A DNA stretch of 40,682 nucleotides. Source: Pseudomonadota bacterium. GTDB lineage: Bacteria; Pseudomonadota; Gammaproteobacteria; Burkholderiales; Rhodocyclaceae. The translations under genes and the position numbers were made by a program. Under the pieces are notes generated by a model. The model was given only the letters and a program-made list of their open reading frames with translations, did not search any database and was not told the DNA's origin. Location: assembly GCA_026399515.1 (NCBI GenBank), contig JAPLQT010000073.1, forward strand, positions 1-40,682. Reading direction: 5' to 3'. Of the stretch, positions 24,979 to 33,799 are shown piece after piece. Positions within the stretch are counted from its first letter, which is position 1. Each line of letters starts with the position of its first letter.

Positions 24979-26241
24979 ATGAATCCTCAACCCTGGTTCC
25001 GTGATGCCCGCTACGGGCTGATGATCCACTTCGGCAGTTATGCGCTGACCGGCTGGGAGGCCGCGTGGCCGCTGCAATGGGGCGCGATCTCCTATTGCGA
25101 CTACGAGTCGCTCGCCGACCGCTTCTGCCCGAATGACTATGATCCGAAGCTCTGGGCGGCTCTGGCGGTGGAATGCGGCTTCAAGTACGTGATCCTGACC
25201 ACCAAGCACCATGACGGCTTTGCGCTGTGGGATACCCGCCTGTCCGACTATTCGGCGCCGCGCCGCGCGGCCGGACGCGACCTGGTGACGCCTTTCGTGG
25301 GGGCCTTCCGCGCGGCCGGGCTCAAGGTCGGTTTGTATTTTTCACTGCCTGACTGGCATCACCCTGATTACCCGGCAGAGGTCATCAACCCCCTGCCGCG
25401 CCGCTCGCGCCCCGCCTCGGCGTTGCCGCCGGGCGTACCCGAGAGCATCGCCGCCGCGCCGGCGCGCTGGCAGAGCTACATCGACTTCATGCACGGACAG
25501 GTGCGCGAGTTGTGCACGCTCTTCGGCAACATTGATCTGTTCTGGTTCGACGGACAGTGGGAGCACACTGCCGACGAGTGGGACAGCCGCAAACTGGTGG
25601 CGATGGTCCGCGAGTTGCAGCCGGATGCCGTCATCAACGACCGCCTGGGGGAACCGGGTATCGGCGACTACGCGACACCGGAGCAGTTCATTCCGCCGGT
25701 GCCGCCGGCCGGCGCATGGGAAACCTGCATGACGGTCAATGAAAGCTGGGCGCATTGCCCCGGCGACCTGGCCTTCAAGCCCGTCGCGGAGCTGGTCGGC
25801 ACGCTGGCGGAAGTGGTGGCCCGCGGCGGCAATCTGGTGCTCGGCATCGGCGCCACGGCGGACGGGGTAATCGTGCCCGAGGCCGCATCGCGCCTGCGGG
25901 TCATGGGTGAGTGGCTGACCCGCAATGGCGAGGCAATCTACGCTGCCGGAGCGGGCCTGCCGCCGGGAATGTGCCACTACCCGAGCACCGGCAAGGGTGA
26001 CTCGATCTACCTGCATGTCCTCGGCCGCCCGGCCGGCGACGCCGTGCGCGTGCTGGCCCTCGACCGGCCGGTACGGGATGTGCGCCTGCTCGCCTCGGGT
26101 GCCGCCCTGGCCTTCTCGGTCGATCGGGCGCATCCCCGCGATGCGATGCGCAATCCGCCGCACATCTCGCCACTGCGCATCCAGCTGCCACCGGAGTGGC
26201 TCGACCCTTACGACACGGTAATACGGATCGACCTGGGGTAA
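24979..26241 (+). CDS. GH29-type alpha-L-fucosidase
   Basis: 420-aa glycosidase. Family marks are RYGLMIHFGSYAL (His17), the TKHHDGFALWDT motif (His77-His78), a GLYFSLPDW strand, and NIDLFWFDGQW with the probable nucleophile Asp191. Later conserved blocks are NDRLG, TPEQF, WETCMTVNESWAH and GGNLVLGIGATADG. No signal peptide, so it is cytoplasmic like the two GH78-type enzymes. The shorter GH29 architecture has only a small C-terminal beta domain. Ribosome site GGAAGGA precedes the ATG. It ends 6 nt from the convergent isomerase gene, which may handle the released deoxysugar. The acid/base residue could not be assigned by eye. Confidence 0.92.
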   Translation: MNPQPWFRDARYGLMIHFGSYALTGWEAAWPLQWGAISYCDYESLADRFCPNDYDPKLWAALAVECGFKYVILTTKHHDGFALWDTRLSDYSAPRRAAGRDLVTPFVGAFRAAGLKVGLYFSLPDWHHPDYPAEVINPLPRRSRPASALPPGVPESIAAAPARWQSYIDFMHGQVRELCTLFGNIDLFWFDGQWEHTADEWDSRKLVAMVRELQPDAVINDRLGEPGIGDYATPEQFIPPVPPAGAWETCMTVNESWAHCPGDLAFKPVAELVGTLAEVVARGGNLVLGIGATADGVIVPEAASRLRVMGEWLTRNGEAIYAAGAGLPPGMCHYPSTGKGDSIYLHVLGRPAGDAVRVLALDRPVRDVRLLASGAALAFSVDRAHPRDAMRNPPHISPLRIQLPPEWLDPYDTVIRIDLG

Positions 26242-26247
26242 GCGCTA

Positions 26248-27750
26248 TTACAGTGTGACGTGGCGGATGTTGAGCAGCGCCGCCACCTTCTCGAATTGCG
26301 CCGCCCGGTGGCCCACTGCCATGGCGCAGTGATGGGTGGGGGCCTCGGCGAACCAGCGTGACAGATGCACGTCGGGGTGGTCGCGGAATTTCACCTGAGT
26401 CTGGGTGTTGCCGATGCACATGGTCGGGCCATCGGTCGCTTGGCCTTCGGCGCTGATCAGCTTCAGTTTTCCGTCGCCGGTCTGGGTCAGGTTGAGCGTG
26501 GTGATCGGCCCGGCGCGGACTTTGGCTTCCACGGAGACGCCGCTGCCTTGCTTGCCGTGATACAGGCCCATGCCGCGCAGGATTGGCTTGCCGTCGGCGA
26601 TGGCGATATGGAAGGGACCGTCGTGGCCGAGCAGGATGGTTTCGTCGAGGTAGTCGACCACGACGATTTCCGAGAAACTGCCGCTGACTCCGAGCGTGTC
26701 GCAGATCTTCATTGCCACAGCGGTTTTCAGGTCGCCTTCGCCGGCGCAGGGAATGCCGCGGGCGGTGAGCAACGAATGGCCGACGATGAAACCGGCCTGC
26801 AGTTTCTCGTCGGCGTCGCCGGGTGCGCCGTGATAGTAGTAGGCCAACGCATCGAGGTCGAAGGCACGCACCAGCTTTTCCTGCGCGGCGGCTACGCTGC
26901 AGGCCCAGGTCAATTGCTCCTCGCTGGGCTCGCGGGCGATGGGGTCGGCGGCGGAGTCGTTGCTGATCCGGAACAGCGCTTCGACTTCCTCGCGCTTGGC
27001 GGCGATGTCGCGTGCGCTCACTTCCTTCAGCAGGCGGGTGAGGTCGCCCATTTCCAGCATCTCGACATGCAGGCCGGTCTGCGCCTGGATCATGGTGAAA
27101 TCGCTGTACAGGTCGAGCATCCCGCCATAGGTGTTGCCGAGGAAACCGAAACGGGCGTGGCGCAAGGTGCGGCGCACGCCGGCGGCGCGCGCCCAGGCTT
27201 CGATCTCGGCCCACGCTGCCTGCGCCTCGGGGCGGTCGCGGGTGACTTCGTCGGTGAGCGAAATGGCCGGCGTGGTGTCGAGGCCGAGCAGGCCGTTGAC
27301 AACGTGGTAGGCGATGCCGGCGCGATTGAACGCATTGCACAACTCCGGCACCGGACAGGCGCCGCAATGCGCCAGCCATTCGCCGGTGGTCGATTGCGCA
27401 TAGTTGAGGCGCGCGGTCGGCTGCAAGTTGAGGATCACCACGGAGGCATTGCAGATCTGGTGCACCGGCAGCATGCAGGCGCTGGTGCAATAGGTCGCGG
27501 AATGGCTGAAGACGATGTCGACATTGCGCGACTGGAACCATTCGCCGGCGGCGCGGCCGCTGCGCTCATCGTCGACCAGGCCGAAGTTGGAAACCTCACC
27601 CCACGCTGCGAGACGCTGTTCGATGGCCTTGCCGTAGCCGATCAACCTGTCCCGCAGACCCGGAAACTGCTCCCAGTAGGCGCGCAGTCCGCTGGAGTAG
27701 AGGCCGATGCGCGGACGCAGGGCGGGTTTGATCGGGTCGAAGTCTTGCAT
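26248..27750 (-). CDS. L-fucose/L-arabinose isomerase family protein
   Basis: 500 aa from the ATG at 27750, 11 nt after the amidase stop with AGGA upstream; a longer frame to 27774 would overlap the amidase. The fold is recognised from PRIGLYSSGLRAYWEQFPGL at the N-terminus, NLQPTARLNY, GFLGNTYGGMLDLYSDF, GEGDLKTAVAMKICD and WFAEAPTHHCAMAVGH. Family enzymes interconvert aldoses and ketoses with Mn2+; here an L-sugar such as L-fucose, L-rhamnose or L-arabinose is likely because fucosidase- and rhamnosidase-type glycosidases are nearby. Exact substrate is not readable. It is convergent with the fucosidase gene. Confidence 0.85.
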   Translation of the reverse strand: MQDFDPIKPALRPRIGLYSSGLRAYWEQFPGLRDRLIGYGKAIEQRLAAWGEVSNFGLVDDERSGRAAGEWFQSRNVDIVFSHSATYCTSACMLPVHQICNASVVILNLQPTARLNYAQSTTGEWLAHCGACPVPELCNAFNRAGIAYHVVNGLLGLDTTPAISLTDEVTRDRPEAQAAWAEIEAWARAAGVRRTLRHARFGFLGNTYGGMLDLYSDFTMIQAQTGLHVEMLEMGDLTRLLKEVSARDIAAKREEVEALFRISNDSAADPIAREPSEEQLTWACSVAAAQEKLVRAFDLDALAYYYHGAPGDADEKLQAGFIVGHSLLTARGIPCAGEGDLKTAVAMKICDTLGVSGSFSEIVVVDYLDETILLGHDGPFHIAIADGKPILRGMGLYHGKQGSGVSVEAKVRAGPITTLNLTQTGDGKLKLISAEGQATDGPTMCIGNTQTQVKFRDHPDVHLSRWFAEAPTHHCAMAVGHRAAQFEKVAALLNIRHVTL

Positions 27751-27760
27751 CTTCAGATCC

Positions 27761-29197
27761 TCAGTTCGCCGCATGCACGCGGGGACGCCTCGAACTCCAT
27801 GGCAAGGCCTGTTCGAGTTGCCCGCCGAGGCTCAACAGCAGATCTTCACGACCGGCATCGGCGACGAGTTGCATGCCGATCGGCATGCCGCCAGCACTCT
27901 GGAACAGCGGCAGGGAGATCGCCGGCCGGCCGGTGGCATTCCACAAGCCGGTATAGCGGGCCGCGCCGCCGAACAGCTTGAGGACCCAGTCATCGAGCGC
28001 GATGGTCGCATCGTTCATGGCGTAGTAGCCCAGGGGAAATCCCGCGCTTGGCAAGGTCGGCGTCAAATAGATATCGGTATCGGCCAGGAATTGGCCGACT
28101 TTGCGACTCATCTGGTTGAGCAGGAACATGGCATGGACCACGCGGCCGCTGTCGTTCTGCTTGCCGCGCTCATAGGCCTTGAGGGTGATCGCTTCGAGTG
28201 TCTCGGCGGAGCGGCTGCGACCGGTCGCACGGCACAGGGCATCGACCAGCCAGGCGATGGAACTGGGCCAGATGATGGCGGCGGTTTCTGTGAACATTTC
28301 GAAGGGAATATCGGGCCGCTTATTGACCAGCGCATGGCCGAGATCGGCGAGCAATTGCACGGTCCGCGCCAGGGCGGCTTCCACTTCAGGCTCGGCAGGT
28401 TCGCCGTTCATGCCCTCCGACGACCAGGCGATGCGCAGGGACTTCGGCGCCGTCGCCGCAGCGGCGGCGAAGCTCAGCGCGGGTCGGGCGATGACGAACG
28501 GGTCGCCGGGCGCTGGCACGGCGGCGACATCGAGCGCCGCCGCGGTATCCCGGATGCTACGCGAGACCACCAGTTCCTGGACGAAACCAAAGTTGCCCTC
28601 GCCGGCGTTGGGCGAAAAGGAGACCCGTCCGCGCGACGGCTTCAAACCAACCAGGCCGCAACAGGCGGCGGGTATGCGGATGGAGCCGCCGCCGTCGTTG
28701 GCGTGGGCCATCGGAACGATCCCGGCCGCCACCGCCGCCGCCGAACCGCCCGATGAACCTCCCGGCGACATGTCGAGATTCCAGGGGTTGTGGCAAATGC
28801 CGTGGAGCAGCGACTCGGTGGAGATGTTGAAGCCGAACTCGGGAACGTTGGTGCGGCCGAACGGCATCAGACCGGACGCCCGGAACAAGCCCATCAGCCA
28901 GGTGTCGATTCCCGGCCGGATCCCGGCCGCCATGCGCGAACCCAGCTCGCATGGCAATTCGACGGCCTGCAGCGCGATATCCTTGAGCAGGAACGGTACG
29001 CCCGTGAAGGGACCAGCGGCGGGCGGTTTGCCGGCGAGCAGGTCGATGGTCTCGCCGATCACGGCGTTCAAGCGAGGATTAACCTTCGCCGTTGCAGCGG
29101 CTGCCAGATCGGCTAACTCGCGCGGAGTGACCTGCCCGTCGCGCACCAACGCTGCCAGACCTAACGCGTCGTAATTGCAGTACTCGACAAGATTCAT
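27761..29197 (-). CDS. Amidase (amidase-signature family)
   Basis: 478-aa cytoplasmic hydrolase of the Ser-cisSer-Lys family. Lys72 lies in GVPFLLKDIA, the cis-Ser148 in SPGGSSGGSAAAVAAG, and the nucleophile Ser172 in NDGGGSIRIPAACCGLVGLKPSRGR. Length and order match bacterial amidases acting on amides or aryl-acyl amides, or indole-acetamide type substrates. It heads a two-gene unit with the isomerase, 11 nt apart. It lies 107 nt from maiA, so it may belong to a separate transcript. Substrate unknown. Confidence 0.92.
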   Translation of the reverse strand: MNLVEYCNYDALGLAALVRDGQVTPRELADLAAAATAKVNPRLNAVIGETIDLLAGKPPAAGPFTGVPFLLKDIALQAVELPCELGSRMAAGIRPGIDTWLMGLFRASGLMPFGRTNVPEFGFNISTESLLHGICHNPWNLDMSPGGSSGGSAAAVAAGIVPMAHANDGGGSIRIPAACCGLVGLKPSRGRVSFSPNAGEGNFGFVQELVVSRSIRDTAAALDVAAVPAPGDPFVIARPALSFAAAAATAPKSLRIAWSSEGMNGEPAEPEVEAALARTVQLLADLGHALVNKRPDIPFEMFTETAAIIWPSSIAWLVDALCRATGRSRSAETLEAITLKAYERGKQNDSGRVVHAMFLLNQMSRKVGQFLADTDIYLTPTLPSAGFPLGYYAMNDATIALDDWVLKLFGGAARYTGLWNATGRPAISLPLFQSAGGMPIGMQLVADAGREDLLLSLGGQLEQALPWSSRRPRVHAAN

Positions 29198-29276
29198 GGT
29201 CTCCTCAAATCCACTCCGTCAACTGCGCAAAATAGATATGTCCGATTTGACGTGTTATGGCAATAGCTGACTGAAC

Positions 29277-29292
29277 ATGGGTGGTCAAATTG
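29277..29292. repeat. Short direct repeat flanking the hpd operon, copy 1
   Basis: ATGGGTGGTCAAATTG, matching 32645-32661 (ATGGGTGGGTCAAATTG) apart from one missing G. The two copies, in the same orientation, lie just outside the hpd-VOC-fah-maiA block. Could be an old element end, a regulatory site or chance. Confidence 0.4.
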
Positions 29293-29304
29293 TCGACTCG
29301 AAGC

Positions 29305-29952
29305 TCACTCCTGATCCGGCTGATTCGCTGGGGCGGCGCGCTGAACTGCGTCGAGCGTTTCACATTGGGCAACTATACGGCGAATGGTCGGCATCGCCTC
29401 CAGCGAGCAGTCGAAGCGGCGCGCATTGAAGACCTGCGGCACCAGGCAGCAATCCGCCAGGGTCGGTGCATCGCCATGACAGTACACTCCGGTCTCGGAT
29501 GACTGGTGCAGCTGGGTTTCGACGCCGGCAAGACCGAGGTTGACCCAGTGGCGATACCAGACATTCCGCACCGCTTCGTCAGCGGCGAGTGTGTGCTTCA
29601 AGTAAGCCAGCACGCGCAGATTGTTGAGCGGATGAATCTCGCAAGAGATGGTTTGGGCGATAGCGCGTACCCGCGCTCGGGCCAGTGAGTCGACCGGCAG
29701 TAGCGCTGGCACCGGATGAGTTTCTTCCAGATATTCGATGATCGCCAGGGATTGAATGATGATGGCGTTGTCGGTCTCGAGCACCGGTACCGTGCCGAGC
29801 GGACTCTTGTGGCGGTAGTCGGGCGCATGTTGCTCGCCACCGTCGCGCAGCAAATGAACTGGAATCGCCTCGTAGGCCAGGCCCTTGAGATTGAGCGCAA
29901 TGCGCACGCGAAAGGACGCTGAACTGCGAAAGTAGGTATACAGCTTAAGCAT
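29305..29952 (-). CDS. maiA: Maleylacetoacetate isomerase (zeta-class GST)
   Basis: Converts maleylacetoacetate to fumarylacetoacetate with glutathione, in homogentisate/tyrosine breakdown. 215 aa; the N-terminal thioredoxin-like domain has the zeta signature YFRSSASFRVRIALNLKG (7-24) with active Ser10-Ser11, then SPLGTVPVLE and QSLAIIEYLEETHP. The helical C-terminal domain holds CEIHPLNNLRVLAYL and LADCCLVPQVFNARRF. Its start overlaps the FAH-family stop by 8 nt (29945-29952), and it is the last gene of the hpd-VOC-fah-maiA run. Confidence 0.94.
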   Translation of the reverse strand: MLKLYTYFRSSASFRVRIALNLKGLAYEAIPVHLLRDGGEQHAPDYRHKSPLGTVPVLETDNAIIIQSLAIIEYLEETHPVPALLPVDSLARARVRAIAQTISCEIHPLNNLRVLAYLKHTLAADEAVRNVWYRHWVNLGLAGVETQLHQSSETGVYCHGDAPTLADCCLVPQVFNARRFDCSLEAMPTIRRIVAQCETLDAVQRAAPANQPDQE

Positions 29953-30955
29953 GCATCACCTGCTGGTCGATCGCCCCAAACAGGCTCCGACCCCGTTGGT
30001 CGAACATTTCTATCCTCACCCGATCGCCTGGCTTGAGGTAAGGCGTCTGCGGCTTTCCGTGCTCGATCGTCTCATACATGCGGACTTCCGCCAGACAGGC
30101 GTAACCGACGCCGCCGTTGCCAATGGACGAACCGTGTAGCCCACCCTGCTTGTTCGACACGGTACCCGAACCGATGATGCTGCCGGCTTGGAGATCGCGG
30201 GTCTTCGCCGCATGGGCGATCAACTGCGGGAAGCTGAAGAGCATGTCGGTGCCAGCATCCGGCTGGCCGAACAACGCGCCGTTGAGATGTATGGTGAGTG
30301 GCCGGTGCATCTTGCCGTCCCGCCAGTCGTCCCCCAGTTCATCCGGGGACACGGACACCGGCGAGAAAGCCGAGGCGGGCTTCGACTGGAAGAAACCGAA
30401 GCCCTTGGCAAGTTCGTTCGGGATCAGATTGCGCAGACTCACATCGTTCACCAACATCACCAGACGGATCGCCTGCGCCGCTTGTTCGACGCCGGAGCCC
30501 AGCGGCACATCGCCGGTGATGACCGCGACTTCACCTTCGAGGTCGATGCCCCATTCTTCCCTCAGACCCGTGATCGGATCGCACGGCCCGGCGAAGCTGT
30601 CCGAGCCGCCCTGATACATCAACGGGTCGGTCCAGAGTTCCGGCGGCATGCTGTCGCCACGGGCGCGCCGGACCAGTTCGATGTGATTCACGTAGGCCGA
30701 CCCGTCGGCCCATTGGTAGGCGCGCGGCAGCGGCGAGTGGCAGGCCCGCGGATCGAACGGGCGGGCATGGCGTGCCGCGCCGTTGTTGAGTGACAGCGAC
30801 GCGGCCTGGAGTTGCGGAAGCATCTCCTCCCAATGATCCAGTGCCGCCTGGAGCGTCGGCGCGATACCGGGGACCGCCTGGCAAAGTGCAAGGTCTTTGC
30901 TGACGACCACCAGCGTACCGTCGCGACCGCCCTCCTTGAGCGTGGCCAGCTTCAA
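29945..30955 (-). CDS. Fumarylacetoacetate hydrolase family protein
   Basis: 336-aa hydrolase, probably cleaving fumarylacetoacetate to fumarate and acetoacetate. A TTG start at 30955 is chosen: it gives the family N-terminus (M)KLATLKEGGRDGTLVVVSKDL, and TTGA overlaps the VOC gene's stop (30952-30955). A longer ATG frame to 31057 would run through the VOC gene. Metal ligands and core are in EEWGIDLEGEVAVITGDV (Glu140, Glu142), MLVNDVSLRN (Asp171), GFGFFQSKPASAFSP and GSIIGSGTVSNK. Sits between the VOC gene and maiA, consistent with the last step of homogentisate degradation. Confidence 0.9.
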   Translation of the reverse strand: MKLATLKEGGRDGTLVVVSKDLALCQAVPGIAPTLQAALDHWEEMLPQLQAASLSLNNGAARHARPFDPRACHSPLPRAYQWADGSAYVNHIELVRRARGDSMPPELWTDPLMYQGGSDSFAGPCDPITGLREEWGIDLEGEVAVITGDVPLGSGVEQAAQAIRLVMLVNDVSLRNLIPNELAKGFGFFQSKPASAFSPVSVSPDELGDDWRDGKMHRPLTIHLNGALFGQPDAGTDMLFSFPQLIAHAAKTRDLQAGSIIGSGTVSNKQGGLHGSSIGNGGVGYACLAEVRMYETIEHGKPQTPYLKPGDRVRIEMFDQRGRSLFGAIDQQVMHA

Positions 30956-31509
30956 GTGGATTTGGCCTTGGCTGAGGGCGGCATGCTGCCGTCGTGCATC
31001 CAGCGCGCATGCGCCGGTGCCTGGCGGGTCGCCGCCCACTCCTCCAGCATCGGCCACTTCACCTCGTCGAGCAGGCGGTACATCTCATCCGTGGCGGTAT
31101 TGGCAGCGAGTTCGAGACGGTGCCCATTCGGGTCGAAAAAGTAGATCGACTGGAACAGGGTGTGATCAGTGGGTCCGACGACCTCGATGCCGGCGGCTTC
31201 GAGGCGGGCCTTGGCGGCGAGCAAGGTTTCGACCGAATCGACTTCCAGCGCCAGGTGCTGGACCCAGTCCGGAGTATTCGGGTCGCGTCCCATCGGCGCC
31301 TGGGTCGGCAATTCGAAAAAGGCCAGGATATTGCCGCCACCGGCATCCAGGAACACGTGCATATAGGGATCGGGGGTCTTGGTCGAGGGCACTTCGTTCT
31401 CGGCGATGGCCAGGACAAACTTCATACCCAAATGCTTGCCGTACCACTCAACGGTCTGCTTGGCGTCGACGCAGCGGTAGGCGACGTGATGAATCTTTCG
31501 GATTGGCAT
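30952..31509 (-). CDS. VOC superfamily metalloprotein in place of homogentisate dioxygenase
   Basis: 185 aa from ATG 31509, chosen for GAGAAGGGA about 7 nt upstream; ATG 31536 is an alternative. Two betaalphabetabetabeta repeats carry the complete VOC metal set: His8 (IRKIHHVAY), Glu66 (LAFFELP), His85 (WVQHLALEV) and Glu133 (GHRLELAAN). The family includes glyoxalase I, epimerases and extradiol-type dioxygenases; a 2-His-2-Glu set fits glyoxalase/epimerase-like or other metalloenzymes rather than the 2-His-1-carboxylate of dioxygenases. It lies between HPPD and FAH, where hmgA would be expected. Function is open. Confidence 0.85.
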   Translation of the reverse strand: MPIRKIHHVAYRCVDAKQTVEWYGKHLGMKFVLAIAENEVPSTKTPDPYMHVFLDAGGGNILAFFELPTQAPMGRDPNTPDWVQHLALEVDSVETLLAAKARLEAAGIEVVGPTDHTLFQSIYFFDPNGHRLELAANTATDEMYRLLDEVKWPMLEEWAATRQAPAHARWMHDGSMPPSAKAKST

Positions 31510-31537
31510 GCCGATTCCCTTCTCGGTATTGACCATC

Positions 31538-32620
31538 TTACGCTGTCGCCGGCGCGAGAACGCCGCGACGCAGTTGATCGCGCTCCATCGACTCGAAGAG
31601 CGCCTTGAAGTTGCCTTCGCCGAAACCATCGTCGCGCTTGCGCTGGATGAATTCGAAGAACACCGGGCCAACCATGGCCTCGGAGAAGATCTGCAACAAC
31701 AACCGCGGGTCGCCCTTGGTGGTCGAGCCATCGAGTAAGATTCCGCGCGGCTGCAATTGATCGATCGGTTCATTATTGCCAGGCAGGCGCTCGTCGAGCA
31801 TCTCATAGTAAGTGGCGGGTGGAGGTGTCATGAATGCCAGGCCTCTGGCTTTCAGGGAGTCCCAGGCGGCAAGAAGATCGTCACAGGCAAAAGCGATATG
31901 CTGGATTCCCTCGCCGTTGTATTTCATCAGGAATTCCTCGATCTGCCCCGCTCCCTTCGACGATTCCTCGTTCAGCGGAATGCGTATCTTGCCATCCGGC
32001 GCTGACATGGCCTTGGATTGCAATCCGGTGTACTCCCCCTTGATGTCGAAGTAGCGAATCTCCCTGAAATTGAAGATGCGCTCATAGAAGCCGGCCCAGT
32101 AGCTCATGCGGCCGCGGTAGACGTTGTGGGTGAGGTGGTCGATCGTCGTCAAGCCACAACCGCGCGGGTGCCGGTCGACGCCTTCGACAAACTTGAAATC
32201 GATATCGTAGATCGACTTGCCGTCCTCGTAGCGGTCGATCAGATAGAGCGGCGCGCCGCCGATTCCTTTGATGGCCGGAAGGCGCAACTCCATCGGGCCA
32301 GTGGGCACTTCAATCGGCTGTGCACCAAGTGCCAGCGCGCGGTCGTATGCCTGGTGTGCGTCGCGCACACGGAACGCCATGCCGCAGGCCGAAGGCCCGT
32401 GCTCTGCCGCAAAGTAGGCAGCTTGGCTCTTGGGTTCATTATTGATGACAAGGTTGATGTCGCCCTGGCGGTACAACGTGACATCCTTGGATCGATGTTT
32501 GGCGACGCGCGTGAACCCGAGAATTTCGAATACTGGCTCGAGCGCATTGGAAACCGGTGAAGCAAACTCGATGAATTCAAAACCATCCAGGCCCATCGGG
32601 TTATCTAACAAGTCTGCCAT
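31538..32620 (-). CDS. hppD: 4-Hydroxyphenylpyruvate dioxygenase
   Basis: Fe(II) enzyme turning 4-hydroxyphenylpyruvate into homogentisate. 360 aa, two VOC-type domains. The iron ligands are His162 (TIDHLTHNV), His241 (GIQHIAFAC) and Glu323 ([19 protein letters not shown]). [17 protein letters not shown] and [23 protein letters not shown] are characteristic of the family. A ribosome site AGAAAGGA precedes the ATG. It heads a run of four tightly spaced genes; 129 nt separate it from the PanE-like gene upstream, so it may have its own promoter. Confidence 0.95.
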   Translation of the reverse strand: MADLLDNPMGLDGFEFIEFASPVSNALEPVFEILGFTRVAKHRSKDVTLYRQGDINLVINNEPKSQAAYFAAEHGPSACGMAFRVRDAHQAYDRALALGAQPIEVPTGPMELRLPAIKGIGGAPLYLIDRYEDGKSIYDIDFKFVEGVDRHPRGCGLTTIDHLTHNVYRGRMSYWAGFYERIFNFREIRYFDIKGEYTGLQSKAMSAPDGKIRIPLNEESSKGAGQIEEFLMKYNGEGIQHIAFACDDLLAAWDSLKARGLAFMTPPPATYYEMLDERLPGNNEPIDQLQPRGILLDGSTTKGDPRLLLQIFSEAMVGPVFFEFIQRKRDDGFGEGNFKALFESMERDQLRRGVLAPATA

Positions 32621-32644
32621 CTGCTTAATCCTTTCTCATCTGCT

Positions 32645-32661
32645 ATGGGTGGGTCAAATTG
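32645..32661. repeat. Short direct repeat flanking the hpd operon, copy 2
   Basis: ATGGGTGGGTCAAATTG, 25 nt before the HPPD start. Same orientation as the copy at 29277-29292 on the far side of the four-gene block. Confidence 0.4.
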
Positions 32662-32749
32662 GGGTACTTCCTGACGGCCCATGACCAGGCCGACTGCCAC
32701 GGACTTGCTTTATTTTATCTGTGGCATGGGGCGGCATATTCAACGGCTC

Positions 32750-33787
32750 TCAGACCGCCAATCCACGCACCTGTGCAAACATTTTCACCAGGCCGAGCAG
32801 CGCAGCCGTGTAGGGTACCGGCACGCCGACTCGCCCGGCGATTTCATTCACCACGGTAAGCAGGCCATCGATTTCCAGTGGTCTGCCAGCTTCCACGTCC
32901 TGCAACATTGAGGTCTTGAAAACCCCAAGCTTGAGGGTCGCGGCATTGCGTTCTTCCGCACTGTGGCGAATCGGGCAGCCGATTTTTTTGCCGACCGCCG
33001 CTGCCTCGCCCATTACGGCGATGCAGAGATCGCTCAATTGCGGGTCCATGACGATCTTGTCACAGGTGGCACCGGTCAAAGCCGATACCGGGTTATGGGT
33101 CATGTTGCCCCACAGCTTGTACCATATGTCATGCTGGATGCAATCGGAGCCGGTGGCATCGAAACCCGCCTGCCTGAAGACCTTCACCAACGCGGCAAGT
33201 CGCGGTGAATCGCCGCCCCGGGCTTCACCCAAAATCAGTCCGCTTCCTGAGCCATGCAACGTGACGCCAGGTTCGGTCACGCTGCAAGTGGCAAACACCA
33301 CACAACCGATGACACGGCTGCTCGGAATCTTGACTCGCAGGTTGCCGCCGCGATCGACGCTGGCCAGGGTCGCCCCGGCCAACGGTCCTTCCAGGCCATC
33401 GAAGAACCACCAGGGAATCCCGTTGATGGCGGTCATGACGATGGTTTCCGGTCCGAGCAGTGGCGCAATGCCGGCCGCGACGGCAGGGATCGCATGGCCC
33501 TTGACGGCGATGATCACCACATCCTGCGGGCCAAGTTCCGTCGCATCGGCCACCGCCTTCACCGGATGGCATTCCATACCGCTCGCGGTCTGCAAGCGCC
33601 AGCCATAGGTGCGCAAGGCGTCCAGTGTCTTGCCCACATCGATGGCACTAATCTGGTGACCGCAACTGCTGAGCCGACTCCCCAAAAAGCCCCCGACAGC
33701 ACCAGCGCCGACGATGCAGATCTTCAGCGGAACGACATCGCGCCGTGACCGCGGTTCCTGGATATTGATTGCCTCGACGTAGGTCAT
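32750..33787 (-). CDS. 2-Dehydropantoate 2-reductase (ApbA/PanE) family oxidoreductase
   Basis: 345-aa NAD(P)H-dependent 2-ketoacid reductase. The nucleotide motif is CIVGAGAVGGFLGSRL (24-39), AVKGHA carries Lys95, and the second domain has WYKLWGNMTHNPVSALTG with catalytic-type Lys223 and Asn227. The ATG at 33787 has AGAGGTG upstream and leaves about 20 residues before the Rossmann fold. Family members reduce ketopantoate or other 2-ketoacids to 2-hydroxyacids. Next to a CoA synthetase and a 2-hydroxyacyl-CoA dehydratase-type pair, reduction of a 2-ketoacid to the hydroxyacid substrate is a better guess than pantothenate synthesis. Confidence 0.85.
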   Translation of the reverse strand: MTYVEAINIQEPRSRRDVVPLKICIVGAGAVGGFLGSRLSSCGHQISAIDVGKTLDALRTYGWRLQTASGMECHPVKAVADATELGPQDVVIIAVKGHAIPAVAAGIAPLLGPETIVMTAINGIPWWFFDGLEGPLAGATLASVDRGGNLRVKIPSSRVIGCVVFATCSVTEPGVTLHGSGSGLILGEARGGDSPRLAALVKVFRQAGFDATGSDCIQHDIWYKLWGNMTHNPVSALTGATCDKIVMDPQLSDLCIAVMGEAAAVGKKIGCPIRHSAEERNAATLKLGVFKTSMLQDVEAGRPLEIDGLLTVVNEIAGRVGVPVPYTAALLGLVKMFAQVRGLAV

Positions 33788-33799
33788 CGCCGCACCTCT

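Noticed and set aside
25901-27541. 546-aa minus-strand frame over the isomerase
   Set aside because: Arg/Pro/His-rich shadow of the isomerase reading frame; the isomerase frame carries the family motifs.
31510-31806. Extended N-terminus of the VOC gene
   Set aside because: The extension runs inside the HPPD gene in another frame and is Ser/Arg-rich without family similarity.
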